In this document: in pieces, positions 1 to 8,884 of the stretch
Layout: the number at the start of each line of letters is the position of its first letter
Position numbering within the stretch: position 1 is the first letter of the stretch
Source of the DNA: Actinoplanes couchii
GTDB taxonomy: Bacteria; Actinomycetota; Actinomycetes; Mycobacteriales; Micromonosporaceae
Assembly: GCF_016862075.1 (NCBI RefSeq)
Contig: NZ_BOMG01000076.1
Location: forward strand, 58,033 to 122,032
Length of the DNA: 64,000 bases
Direction: 5' to 3'
Notes under the pieces: model-generated
The model's database searches: none
Told to the model about the DNA's origin: nothing
The model's input: only the letters and a program-made list of their open reading frames with translations
Program-made: the position numbers and the translations under genes

Positions 1-1
1 C

Positions 2-1051
2 GGGCTGCCGGACGGCTCGTCCGAGGCCGAGGACTCCAGCCAGTACCAGGCGTTCAAGACGATCGCCGACAAGTTCGGTCCCGGCGTCAACGGCTCCCTG
101 GTCGTCGTCGCCGACCTGCCCGAGGCCCGCACCGGCGACGAGCTGCAGGCCGAGCAGGTCCGGATCGGCAACCTGCTGCTGAACCAGAACCACGTGGCGG
201 CGGTCGCCCCGATCGGCGCGTCGGCCGACAACAAGACCCTCGGTTTCCAGATCATCCCGACCGAGGGGCCGACCACCTCCGCGACCGAGCAGCTCGTCCA
301 CGACCTGCGCGGCCTGTCACCGGTCGCCGGTGGCGTCGTCCTCGGAGTGGCCGGCTCGGCCAGCGGCAACATCGACATCTCGGAGAAGCTGGACAACGCG
401 CTGCCCGGTTACCTCGGCCTGGTCATCGGCATCTCGCTGATCATCATGATCCTGGTGTTCCGGTCCATCCTGGTGCCGGTCACCGCCACGCTCGGTTTCA
501 TCCTGTCGCTGTTCGCCACGTTCGGCGGCATCACGGCGATCTTCCAGTGGGGCTGGATGGGCGCGCTGTTCGGCATCCACGACCCCGGCCCGGTGCTGAG
601 CTTCCTGCCGACCATCCTGATCGGCATCCTGTTCGGCCTGGCCATGGACTACCAGCTGTTCCTGGTGTCCGGCATGCGCGAGGCGTACGCCCACGGCGCT
701 CCGGCCCGGCTCGCCGTCCAGCAGGGTGTGCACGCCGGCCGCACGGTGGTGACCGCGGCGGCGATCATCATGATCGCGGTCTTCGGCGGCTTCATCTTCT
801 CCAACACGGCGATGATCCGCTCGCTCGGTTTCGGCCTGGCCTTCGGTGTCCTGGTCGACGCCTTCCTGGTCCGGATGCTGCTGATCCCGGCGGTCATGCA
901 CCTGCTCGGCGACAAGGCGTGGTGGATCCCGCGCTGGCTGGACCGCATCCTGCCGAACGTGGACGTGGAGGGTTCCGCTCTGGAGCGCGCCCACCCGGTC
1001 GTCCACCACCGTCAGCCGCACTCCGAACCGGCTGAACCCGCCCTGCACTGA
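2..1051 (+). CDS. MMPL/RND-family membrane transporter, C-terminal part
   Basis: The frame is open from the window edge, so only the last 349 residues are present. After an extracytoplasmic stretch of about 120 residues comes a block of hydrophobic segments starting at LPGYLGLVIGIS and including the DYQLFLVSGMREAY motif typical of the fourth-to-sixth helices of MMPL transporters. These proteins export lipids or drugs using the proton gradient. The end is hydrophilic and marked by a strong inverted repeat just after the stop codon. The substrate cannot be told from this fragment. Confidence 0.9.
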   Translation, partial: GLPDGSSEAEDSSQYQAFKTIADKFGPGVNGSLVVVADLPEARTGDELQAEQVRIGNLLLNQNHVAAVAPIGASADNKTLGFQIIPTEGPTTSATEQLVHDLRGLSPVAGGVVLGVAGSASGNIDISEKLDNALPGYLGLVIGISLIIMILVFRSILVPVTATLGFILSLFATFGGITAIFQWGWMGALFGIHDPGPVLSFLPTILIGILFGLAMDYQLFLVSGMREAYAHGAPARLAVQQGVHAGRTVVTAAAIIMIAVFGGFIFSNTAMIRSLGFGLAFGVLVDAFLVRMLLIPAVMHLLGDKAWWIPRWLDRILPNVDVEGSALERAHPVVHHRQPHSEPAEPALH

Positions 1052-1412
1052 TCCCCTCTCCAGAAGCCCCGCCTCCGGTTCCCACCGAGGGCGGGGCTTC
1101 TGCTCGCAGAGTGATCACCAGCGCGATCTCCACCAGCGTGGTGACCACGCCGATCGTTGTCACCGGCAGTGGGGTCAGCGTCAGATAGGTCGGCAGCCCG
1201 AAGAGCCGGGTCAGGATCCAGACGGTGGCCAGGGTCGCCGCGAGGGTCACGGTCAGGCGGTTCTTCCTCGAGCCGATCGCCATCCCGTACGCGGCGCCGG
1301 CCAGCACATGACAGCCGCTCAACAGGGGCCAGGTGTCCGCCTCCTCGAACGCCGCGGCCAGGTGCCCGGCCTCGGCGGCGAGCACCAGGACGGTGCCGAT
1401 CCGGGCGCGCAT
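894..1412 (-). CDS. Small integral membrane protein, translationally coupled to the multicopper oxidase
   Basis: The 172-residue frame starts with an ATG that shares one base with the oxidase stop codon (TGATG), so coupling is likely. About residues 1-100 hold three or four hydrophobic segments. The remaining 70 residues are Gly/Arg/Pro-rich, run through a terminator-like hairpin and overlap the MMPL gene by 158 bp, so they look like antisense shadow; the true stop may have been lost or the start of the tail misread. Function unknown; context suggests a role with the exported copper oxidase. Confidence 0.5.
   Translation of the reverse strand: MRARIGTVLVLAAEAGHLAAAFEEADTWPLLSGCHVLAGAAYGMAIGSRKNRLTVTLAATLATVWILTRLFGLPTYLTLTPLPVTTIGVVTTLVEIALVITLRAEAPPSVGTGGGASGEGISAGRVQPVRSAADGGGRPGGRAPERNPPRPRSAGCGPASAGSTTPCRRAGA
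1061..1102. terminator. Perfect 13-bp inverted repeat, probable bidirectional terminator
   Basis: CAGAAGCCCCGCC and its exact complement GGCGGGGCTTCTG are separated by 16 nt, 10 nt after the MMPL stop codon. Actinomycete terminators often lack a U tract, so the stem alone is decent evidence. It lies inside the 3' part of the opposing reading frame at 894-1412. Confidence 0.75.
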
Positions 1413-2913
1413 CAGATCACCTCGATGTTCGTCATCATCATCATGTCCTCGTGCTCCAGGTTGTGGCAGTGCATGACGTACCGGCCCCGGTGACCGGCGA
1501 ACCGGACCGCCAGCAGCACGGTGCCGCCGCGCAGCAGCACGGTGTCCTTCCAGCCGTGGTCCTGCGGGTCGGGCGGGCCGCCGCTGCGTTCCAGCACCCG
1601 GAACTGCCCGAGATGCACATGGATCGGATGCTCCGGATCACCGCTGACCAACCAGTGTTCGGTGGTGCCGAGACGGGGCGTGGCGTCGGCACGGTCCATC
1701 CGGAACGTACGCGCGTTGATCGTCGCCGGAAGCCCGCCCTGACCGGCCAGGAACCGGAAGTTCCGCCGCTCCGCCGGGTCTCCCGGCTCGTCCAGCGCCG
1801 GGACCAGCACCGGCGGCACCTCGGAGTCGTCGGCGACCCGCCCGCCCACGTCGAACCGCATGATCCGCCCGGTCGGCCCGTCCTTGTCGAAGCCGTTGAC
1901 CAGCGTGACCGCGGTGCCGGGCGGGTACCGGCCGAAGTCGACGATCACGTCGTACCGCTCGCCCGGCGCGATCACCAGCTTCGCCAGTTCGATCGGACGG
2001 TCCAGCAGCCCGCCGTCACTGCCGATCAGATCGAGGGATACCGGCGGGTCGAAGCCCAGTTCGTAACTGCGGGCGTTCGACGCGTTCAGGATCCGCAGCC
2101 GATGCCGGGCCCCGTCCACCGCGGCCACCGGCCAGGGCGCGCCGTTGACCAGCACCGTGTCCCCGCGTACCCCGTCCAGATGCACCGCCCGCACGCCCGG
2201 CTGGTGGGCGCCCGCCGCCGGATAGTGGAACGACCCGTCCGCTTCGAACAGCCGGTCCGCGATCATCAGCGGGATCTCCCGATCACCGCGGGGCAGTGGG
2301 AGCCGGTCCTCGATCTCGTCCCGGATCAGATAGAGCCCGGCCAGCCCCCGATAAACTTGCGGCCGGTGAAATCCATCCGGTGATCGTGGTACCAGAGCAG
2401 GGCGGCGCTCTGCTCGTTCGGATACCGGTAGACCCGCTCGCCATGGGCGATACCACCCGGGCCGGCCGCATGATGACCCTGCTGGTGTACGCCTCTCGGC
2501 AGCACCAGATCGGTCGGATAACCGTCCTCCTCCGGCGGGAGCACACCCCCGTGCAGGTGTACGACGGTCGGCACGTCCAGTTCGTTGACGTGCCGCACCG
2601 CCACCGGCCTGTTCCGGCGCGCCTCGATGGTGGGGCCCGGAAAGATCCCGTCGTAACCGAGGATCCGGGTGGGCCGCCCCGGAATGATCTCCACGTCCGC
2701 CTCGGCCTGCCGGATCTCGTACCGATCCACGCCGTCTTCGATAGTCGGCCGCAGCACCGGCGGGATCGGCAGCGCGACCCGGAACTTCGGCACCGCCGGA
2801 CTGCGATGCCGCAGGTCGGCGGCCAGCCTTAGCCCGACCGCACCGCCCGTCGCCAGCGGCGCGACCACCGCCGCACCCCATCGCAGCAGCCGTCGCCGCG
2901 AGATGCCGTCCAT
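1412..2913 (-). pseudogene. Multicopper oxidase (CotA/bilirubin-oxidase-like) with a single-base frameshift
   Basis: Read across a frameshift, this is a roughly 500-residue laccase-like enzyme with all four copper-ligand motifs: HLHGG and WYHDH in the N-terminal half, HPIHVHLG and MHCHNLEHEDMM in the C-terminal half. The first residues contain a Tat signal (SRRRLLRWG followed by a hydrophobic run), so it would be exported folded. The N-terminal half (about 190 residues) ends at a premature stop, and the C-terminal half continues in another frame. Continuity is restored by one extra base in the run of five C at 2345-2349 (+ strand). It may be a recent pseudogene, a sequencing error, or rarely programmed slippage. 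Confidence 0.85.
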
Positions 2914-3124
2914 CGAGCCTCCTCAACGAAGCCTCGCCACCCGGCCCGGCTTCCGGGGGCGATGAGACCCGAACGCTACGAATCGATGCCGCCGTCCCGC
3001 GTCGTCCTCTGACTGTCAACCACACCTGCGCCGAACGGAGTACGACCACCGCCCGGCGATGCATGCCGACCGTGATCCGGGGGTAGGCAGCCGTGGGCTT
3101 TACACGACTCTCGGGAGGCTCCGA

Positions 3125-3838
3125 ATGACCAGGGTGACGGGTGTGCTGGTGGCCGCCGTGCTGATGGCCGGGACGGCCGGGTGCGGGCTGCCCAAGGACG
3201 CCGGCACCACCCTCGACGACGTGCGCGGGGGAGTGCTCCGGGTCGGTGTCACCGAGAACCCGCCGTGGACCGACGTCCCCGACGAGGGGCCGCCGACCGG
3301 GGCCGAGATCGTGCTGGTGCAGCGGCTCGCCGAGCAGCTGGACACCACCGTCGAGTGGTACCCCGGGCCGGAGTCGGAACTGATGGCCGCCGTCAAGGAC
3401 CGGGTGCTGGACCTGGTCGTCGGCGGCCTGGACGCGGACGCCCCGTGGACCGACGAGGCCTCGCTGACCAGTCCGTTCGTCACCATGAAGACGCTTGTCG
3501 CCGGACCGCCGGGCGTCGCCGTACCGGACGATCTCGCCGGTGTGCAGGTGGCCGTGCGCGCCGGGACCGCCGACGTCGCCGCGCTCGCCGCCGAGGACGC
3601 CACAGTGGTGGCGGTCCCCGAGATCACCGGGCGTGAGACCATGCCGGTCGTGGTCGGCGAGTGGCGTCTCGACGAACTGGACCTCGGGGACGCCGACCAC
3701 GAAATCGGCTCCCACGACCACGTGTGGGCGCTGCCGCCCGGCGAGAACGGCTGGCAGGCCGAGGTCGAACGGTTCCTGCTCGCCCAGTCGCACACCGGGG
3801 TCGAGGACCTGCTGGTCGCCGCGGAGCGTGCGTCATGA
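3125..3838 (+). CDS. Extracellular solute-binding lipoprotein, family 3 type
   Basis: A lipoprotein signal (hydrophobic run ending in lipobox AGTAGC) directly follows the ATG at 3125, which has GGGAGG about 8 bases upstream; an ATG at 3059 is in frame but would bury the signal. The mature part begins with the usual pattern of family 3 binding proteins (GGVLRVGVTENPPWTD, then a GAEIVLVQRLAEQL helix). These proteins normally bring amino acids or small polar ligands to ABC permeases, but here no permease is adjacent. Its stop overlaps the next start (ATGA), tying it to a cation transporter. Length (237 aa) is normal. Confidence 0.8.
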   Translation: MTRVTGVLVAAVLMAGTAGCGLPKDAGTTLDDVRGGVLRVGVTENPPWTDVPDEGPPTGAEIVLVQRLAEQLDTTVEWYPGPESELMAAVKDRVLDLVVGGLDADAPWTDEASLTSPFVTMKTLVAGPPGVAVPDDLAGVQVAVRAGTADVAALAAEDATVVAVPEITGRETMPVVVGEWRLDELDLGDADHEIGSHDHVWALPPGENGWQAEVERFLLAQSHTGVEDLLVAAERAS

Positions 3839-4785
3839 AGGTCTACCAGCGGTTCGAACTGCCGCCGGACATGGCGCGCCTGCACGCCCGGGCGGTCCGC
3901 CTCGAGTGGTGGACGATCGTGTTCTTCCTGGTCGCGATCGGGATGCTCGCCGCCACCCTCGGTCAGTCGCAGGCCATGAAGGCCGCCTGGATCGAGGACA
4001 TGCTGGGTCTGGTCCCACCCGCCGCGTTCCTGGTGGCGGCCCGTTTCCGCAATCGACAACCCAATTCCCGGTTTCCGTACGGCTACCATCGCAGCGTCAG
4101 CATCGCCTTCCTGACCGGATCGGTGGCCCTGCTGGGCCTCGGTGGTTACGTGGTCTACGACTCGCTGGTCCGGCTCGCCCTGCGCGAACGCCCGCCGATC
4201 GGCATGATCGAACTCTTCGGCCAGCGCTTCTGGCTGGGCTGGCTGATGATCGCCGTGCTGCTCGCCACCATGGTCCCGGCGATCCTGCTGGGCCGGGTCA
4301 AGCAGCGCATCGCCCGCGACCTGCACGACAAGGTCCTCTTCGCCGACGCCGAGATGAACCGTGCCGACTGGCTCACCGCCGGAGCCGCCGTCCTGGGCAT
4401 CCTCGGCATCGCGGCCGGCCTGTGGTGGGCCGACGCGGTGGCCGCCCTGATCATCGGCGGCGACATCGTGCGCGACGGCGTACGCACCACCCGCTCCGCG
4501 GTCTCCGACCTGATGGACGAGACCCCCTACCTGGTCGACGGGGCCGGCCCGCACCCCCTGCCCGGCCGGCTGCACGCCGCGATCCTCGACCAGGACTGGG
4601 TGGCCGACGCCTGGCTACGTCTCCGCGAGGAGGGCCACGTCTTCGTGGGCGAACTCCTGTTCGTCCCCACCCCCGACGCGGGCCCCCTGCCCGAACGAGT
4701 AGAGGCCCTGACCAGATTCGCCAAGGACTTCGACTGGCGAATCCACGACTTGGCAGTGTCCCCGGTAACCCGAATCGACACCTGA
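3835..4785 (+). CDS. Cation diffusion facilitator (CDF) family transporter
   Basis: This 316-residue protein has four to six membrane segments and the CDF layout: WIEDMLGLVPPAAF in the second helix, PYGYHRSVSIAF before the third and FADAEMNRADW in the fifth. Members export divalent metals (Zn, Co, Fe, Mn) against protons. The classical HxxxD metal pair is not obvious; acidic residues ED and NRAD occupy the equivalent places, so metal choice may differ from zinc. A cytoplasmic C-terminal domain of about 100 residues ends the protein. The start codon overlaps the stop of the binding lipoprotein by 4 bases, an unusual partnership. Confidence 0.85.
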   Translation: MKVYQRFELPPDMARLHARAVRLEWWTIVFFLVAIGMLAATLGQSQAMKAAWIEDMLGLVPPAAFLVAARFRNRQPNSRFPYGYHRSVSIAFLTGSVALLGLGGYVVYDSLVRLALRERPPIGMIELFGQRFWLGWLMIAVLLATMVPAILLGRVKQRIARDLHDKVLFADAEMNRADWLTAGAAVLGILGIAAGLWWADAVAALIIGGDIVRDGVRTTRSAVSDLMDETPYLVDGAGPHPLPGRLHAAILDQDWVADAWLRLREEGHVFVGELLFVPTPDAGPLPERVEALTRFAKDFDWRIHDLAVSPVTRIDT

Positions 4786-4802
4786 CCCCACTCCCCACCA
4801 AC

Positions 4803-4997
4803 ATCCCGTCACCGACTGGACCGCCTCGATGTCCCATCACCGGGTGGGCCGCGTTGACGTCCGCTCACCGGGCGGCGGCCTCAACGTCCCGTTGCCGAGT
4901 AGGCCGCGTCGGCGTCCTGTCACCGGGTGGGTCGCGTTGACGTCCGGTCACCGGGTGGGCGGCTTCAACGTTCCGTTACCGGGTGGGCGGTCGAGAC
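4803..4997. repeat. Degenerate 28-bp tandem repeat, seven copies
   Basis: Seven head-to-tail units (4803, 4831, 4859, 4886, 4914, 4942, 4970) share the core TCACCGGGTGGG followed by CGCGTTGAC or variants; the third unit is 27 bp, the others 28 bp. There are no spacers, so it is not a CRISPR. The array fills the space between two converging genes and runs into the 3' end of the DUF4132 gene. Confidence 0.8.
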
Positions 4998-7415
4998 CAT
5001 CAGGTCGAGGTCGCGTATTCGTTCGGAGAACACGACCGGAGGCACCTCGCCGAGCGGAACAAGGACACCGTCCCGGAGGAAGCCCAAGCCACCGACGATG
5101 ACCTCGCCCATGCCGAAGTAGCCGTGGAACGCGCAGGTCAAGACCGCGACCAGCCCACCGATCGGCAACGTGACCTGATATTCGTCGTGCCGGCTGTGGA
5201 GTCGCCAGCCCCGGCCGGACAACAACTGACCGGCGACCCTGCCGTCGACCGCCCGCCCGTCGAACCGAGCCGACACCGTGGCCCGCCGCTCATCGGCGGC
5301 CGGCACATAGATCTCCCGGAAGACCTGCCGGACCGGCTGCTCCCGCCCGCGCCGCACGATCTCGGCCTGCCATGCCGTGAGCGTGCCCGCCTCGTGCAAC
5401 TCGACCGGATGCACCGCCGTCACCGAACCGCTCCGATCGACCTCGTCGAGCCCTCCGACAAGCCCGGTGACGTCCCGCCACAACAGACCCGGAAGCAGCG
5501 CCGCCGCGGCAGGCAGGGACAGCAGCCGCTCCAGTTCATCAGGCGCCAGGCTCCCACCGGTGGCGACGAGCCGTTCGATCAGCCCGGCCCGCATCCGCCG
5601 ACATTGGTCACGAAGCTGCTCCTGATACTCCCGCATCTGCTTGTAGGCAGGATCGGCCCGCACCGCCCCCGGCACCGACTTGAGCCGCCGGCCACCCCGC
5701 TCGACCCCCAGCACCGGATCGCCCCCGTCAAACCGAAGCACGATCCGATACTCACCGACCGTGACTTCACCAGGCCCCCGCTCAGCCAGGCGAGCCTCAC
5801 AATCCCACTCCAGCCGATCCGCCCCATCGAACCCGGCCACCTGAGCCAGATGATCCAGAGCAACCGAAACAGCCGCAGCGTGCGAGACCCTCCGCCCAGG
5901 CCCGAACCGAGCCCCTCGCTTACCCACCTCCCGAATCACCAGATACCGATCAAGCAAACTCTCCCCGGCCTCCGAGCCCGCGAACCCGGCCTCCGAGCCC
6001 GCGAACCCGGCCTCCGAGCCCGCGAACCCGGCCTCCGAAGCCGGGCCCGCCGCTGTTGGTCCTCCCGGGCCCGCCGCTGTCGGCCCTGCCGCCGACGTCG
6101 TCACGGAGGCTCCTACCCCGACCACCGTCGAAGGCGCTCCCGCCAGCACCCCCACCGCTGGCGCGACCACCGATGCTCCTGTCGCGGGTCCGGTTGTGGG
6201 AACCTCAACCATCACCCCCACTGTGGATCTTGCGGTTGAGGGATCTGCCGTGGTCGGGGTTGTTGTTTCGGTGGGTGGGAGGGGTAGCAGGCCGAAGGCG
6301 GCTATGCCCTGGAGGGCGTTGTTGCGGAGGCGCTTCAGCACGGCCGGGCGGTTGTCACCGAGGACGGCCGAGATCAGTTCGTTGGGCTCCAGCTCCAGCA
6401 GGCGGCGGGTGGTGTCCAGGCCTGCTCGGTCGACGGCGGCGAGGACCTCTGCCCGGTCCACGCGGAACGCCTCGTGGGCCGGCATCGCGCGGATCAGGCG
6501 CAGCAGAGGGGCAGCCCGCTCCAGGCCGAACACCGGCAGGAACTCGGGTGCGTCGGTGGACCTCCACCCGTACACCCGCAACTGCTCGGTCTTTGATCTC
6601 TCCCTCAACAGCTCGACCAGGTCAGCCTGCTCGGCGGGGGAGAGATCGGCCGCGCCGAGATGGGCGGCTGTCCGTGGGTCGCCGGTCCAGTCCATGGCCA
6701 GCAGGACAAAACGCAGCCCGCTGGGCACCAGCGCCTTCGGTAGCTCGGACCAGTCCGGTGGCGTGGCCGCGGTGACCAGCCGCCAGGTCAGCTCGTCGAC
6801 GTGCCGGCGCAGCGCCCGGGCGAACTCGTCGCCGGGCCGGTCGTCGAGAATGTGACCCAGGTAACGGTCGTCGGTGACGGCCTGCTCCACGACCGCCGCG
6901 TCGAGATGGCCGGCCTCGTGGAGCGACCTGAGGATCCGCCCGGTGTCGTCGCGGCTCATGCGGCCCAGCGGAGTGAACACCAGCACCCGTGCCAGCTGGA
7001 CGTCACCGGTGCTGATCGCCAGGTCGGCCGGCTCGTCCAGCCTGAGGTGGTGCCTGGTGTCACGCCCCAGGACGGTCGCCAACAGCGCACGCCGATGAGC
7101 CGTCGGCCACGGCGCGTCCAGAAGCCCGGTGATGTCGGTCCGGCGATCGGCCGAACCGGGGGAGATGGCTGGTGGTGGGAACGCGGCGTCGTAGATCAGG
7201 TCCAGCTGGGCCACGATGTCGTCGAGGTGTGGCTCCAGGTTGCCGATCGTCAGGTCGTCACCCCGGGCGATCCGCCGGCGGATCTCGGCGGCGATCTCCC
7301 GCAGCGCCGTCGGCTCGCCGCTCTCCCCGGCCGCGCGGGCACGGCTCGCCAGCAGCCACAACGCTTCGCGTTCGGCCTGGACGACGTCCACGAACTCCTC
7401 AGGGATGGCCCTCAT
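4965..7415 (-). CDS. DUF4132-domain protein with internal heptapeptide repeats
   Basis: The protein is 816 aa and cytoplasmic (no signal or membrane segment). Residues 1-380 are helical and Leu/Arg-rich. A low-complexity Ala/Thr/Val/Gly linker (about 385-490) ends in four copies of GFAGSEA coded by 21-bp repeats near 5970-6045. The last 320 residues match the DUF4132 C-terminal domain (GGRRLKSVPGAVRADPAYKQ, RFDGRAVDGRVAG, FHGYFGMGEVIVGGLGFL). DUF4132 occurs in MolR-like proteins of unknown biochemistry. A second, larger member lies at 51683-55051. Confidence 0.8.
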   Translation of the reverse strand: MRAIPEEFVDVVQAEREALWLLASRARAAGESGEPTALREIAAEIRRRIARGDDLTIGNLEPHLDDIVAQLDLIYDAAFPPPAISPGSADRRTDITGLLDAPWPTAHRRALLATVLGRDTRHHLRLDEPADLAISTGDVQLARVLVFTPLGRMSRDDTGRILRSLHEAGHLDAAVVEQAVTDDRYLGHILDDRPGDEFARALRRHVDELTWRLVTAATPPDWSELPKALVPSGLRFVLLAMDWTGDPRTAAHLGAADLSPAEQADLVELLRERSKTEQLRVYGWRSTDAPEFLPVFGLERAAPLLRLIRAMPAHEAFRVDRAEVLAAVDRAGLDTTRRLLELEPNELISAVLGDNRPAVLKRLRNNALQGIAAFGLLPLPPTETTTPTTADPSTARSTVGVMVEVPTTGPATGASVVAPAVGVLAGAPSTVVGVGASVTTSAAGPTAAGPGGPTAAGPASEAGFAGSEAGFAGSEAGFAGSEAGESLLDRYLVIREVGKRGARFGPGRRVSHAAAVSVALDHLAQVAGFDGADRLEWDCEARLAERGPGEVTVGEYRIVLRFDGGDPVLGVERGGRRLKSVPGAVRADPAYKQMREYQEQLRDQCRRMRAGLIERLVATGGSLAPDELERLLSLPAAAALLPGLLWRDVTGLVGGLDEVDRSGSVTAVHPVELHEAGTLTAWQAEIVRRGREQPVRQVFREIYVPAADERRATVSARFDGRAVDGRVAGQLLSGRGWRLHSRHDEYQVTLPIGGLVAVLTCAFHGYFGMGEVIVGGLGFLRDGVLVPLGEVPPVVFSERIRDLDLMVSTAHPVTER

Positions 7416-7538
7416 GCCGACACATTAGAACAGGGGTACGACACTTTCGGGCCGGTGAAGATGATGTAGTCGGCGTCTCGGTGAAGTTGACCAGCGCGCC
7501 GACGAAACCCGGCCGGCCGAACACCGAACCGAGGTCTC

Positions 7539-7792
7539 GGCGTCACCGTGCTGCTGAATCGCGGATTCGTCGAACGCGGCTCGCCCCCCGGTCACCCCAG
7601 CCGGGTTTTCGTGCCCCTCACCGACTGCACCAACAGCAGCCGGCCGAGGTCTTCGCGTCTCTGGCAGCCTTCTCCGGCAGCCTGATCAGCGAATACGACC
7701 TAAATGCCTTGAAGATCATCCATGGCTTCCTCGGGCGTCTGATCGATGGCAGCCGGGACTTTCTCGACCGTTTACCTTTCGACGGCGCGTAA
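7539..7792 (+). pseudogene. Decayed MarR-like regulator, C-terminal remnant in two frames
   Basis: One frame (7539-7640) reads LLNRGFVERGSPPGHPSRVF then VPLTD, which resembles the winged-helix wing and LTdaG motif of MarR regulators. After a frame change, 7640-7792 reads FASLAAFSGSLISEYDLNAL and a helical end finishing RDFLDRLPFDGA before a stop, like a MarR dimerisation helix. No intact upstream half or start codon is visible, so this looks like a broken relic. The rest of 7416-7856 shows nothing further that I can name. Confidence 0.35.
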
Positions 7793-7856
7793 CCCACCGG
7801 CAACCCGGCGCGGCTACGGTTGCGCCACCTCACCGTCGATCGCTAAGGCCGAACGG

Positions 7857-8504
7857 ATGACCAAGCGCCCACCCGCCGACGATCTCTACATGGCGGCGCA
7901 CGATGGCATCGGCGGTCGCGCCCTGCTCGCTCCGGAGGTGCTGGCCGTCGGCCTCGGCGCCGCGTTGCTCGGCGAGCTGCTGTTCTGGCGCCGGGTGCAG
8001 TGGTCCGGCGATCGACTCCACGTGGTCGACCAGCAGCCCACCGCAGACCCGGCCACCAGCCGGATCCTGGAACGGCTGGTGGCGATGCCCGGCCCACACG
8101 GTCTGCACCAGTGGATCGCCTACCTGCCGACCACCGGCCTGGTCACCGACCTGATCGAGCAGCGCCTGACCGCCGACGGAGCCCTGCGCCGAGAGACCCG
8201 CCGCCGCCTGCTGAGCTCCACGTCGTCACTGGTGTTCACCGACCCGAGGGGCCCCGGCGAGCCGGCCGGCCGCATCCGAACCGCCCTGTCGTACAACGAG
8301 CCCTTGGACGTCGCCGACCTGATGCTGGCCGGTCTGATCCTGGCCACCGGTTTGGACCAGTTCGTGCTGGACACCTGCAACCCTCGCGACCGGGCCCGCC
8401 TGTCAGACCAGTTCCGAAGAACCCTCCCCGAACAACTACACCACTTGATAGCCCACACCCGCGACGTGGCAGTCCAAACCACCGGTTCCCTCCAGCGCAG
8501 CTGA
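7857..8504 (+). CDS. GPP34 (GOLPH3-like) family protein
   Basis: The 215-residue protein shows the GPP34 pattern: DDLYMAAHDGIGGRALLAPE near the start, a small-residue helix GLGAALLGELLF, then a hydrophobic hairpin and a C-terminal DLMLAGLILATGLDQFVL segment. In eukaryotes GOLPH3 binds phosphoinositides at the Golgi; the bacterial proteins are common in actinomycetes and have no settled role. The start at ATG 7857 was chosen because family similarity begins at DDLYMAA; further upstream the frame is not conserved-looking. Confidence 0.8.
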   Translation: MTKRPPADDLYMAAHDGIGGRALLAPEVLAVGLGAALLGELLFWRRVQWSGDRLHVVDQQPTADPATSRILERLVAMPGPHGLHQWIAYLPTTGLVTDLIEQRLTADGALRRETRRRLLSSTSSLVFTDPRGPGEPAGRIRTALSYNEPLDVADLMLAGLILATGLDQFVLDTCNPRDRARLSDQFRRTLPEQLHHLIAHTRDVAVQTTGSLQRS

Positions 8505-8559
8505 CCCACCAGCCCAGCCTGACGTGTCCGCGCTGTCTGCGTCCGCACGTGCTCCAGCC

Positions 8560-8790
8560 ACCTGATGAGCGAGATACAGGACACCGCCGACCCATGCTGT
8601 TCTGTGTCCGCACGTGCCGCCCGGGCCTGCTTTTGTACCCGCACGTGCCGTCTGTGCCTGGGATGCCTGTGCCCGCCCGTGCCCGCGCCGCCCGTGCCCG
8701 CGCCGCCCGTGCCCGGGCTGCCTGTGCCCGTACGTGCTCGCGCCGCCGGTGCCCGCACGTGCCCGCGCTGACGTCCTGCTCAGGGCGTCG
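8560..8790. repeat. Irregular GC-rich repeats around the core CCCGCACGTGC
   Basis: The space between the GPP34 gene and the next terminator holds many imperfect copies of a short unit built on GCCCGCACGTGCC and CGCCGCCCGTGCCCG. No ribosome site or credible reading frame goes with it. I see no gene in 8505-8844. Confidence 0.6.
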
Positions 8791-8844
8791 CCGGAGCTTC
8801 CGCCGCGACCGCGGTTGCGGGCGGGCGGGTTCGTCACCACCAGC

Positions 8845-8877
8845 CGGGGTGTCCCGGCGAACCGCCGGGACACCCCG
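8845..8877. terminator. Perfect 15-bp hairpin with 3-nt loop
   Basis: CGGGGTGTCCCGGCG, a 3-nt loop, and its exact complement form a very stable stem ending 8 bases downstream of the stop codon of the minus-strand gene at 8885. Position and stability make a terminator the best reading, probably working in both directions. Confidence 0.85.
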
Positions 8878-8884
8878 AACCCCG

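Noticed and set aside
317..1048. Long minus-strand frame opposite the MMPL gene
   Set aside because: It is Arg/Asp/Gln-rich with no domain and is a codon-bias shadow of the transporter frame.
1412..3793. A 793-aa protein running from upstream of the oxidase
   Set aside because: Its first 440 codons are the shadow of the solute-binding protein and oxidase N-terminal regions; only the end is the oxidase C-terminal half.
4803..4997. CRISPR array
   Set aside because: The 28-bp units are directly adjacent with no spacers, and no cas genes are present.
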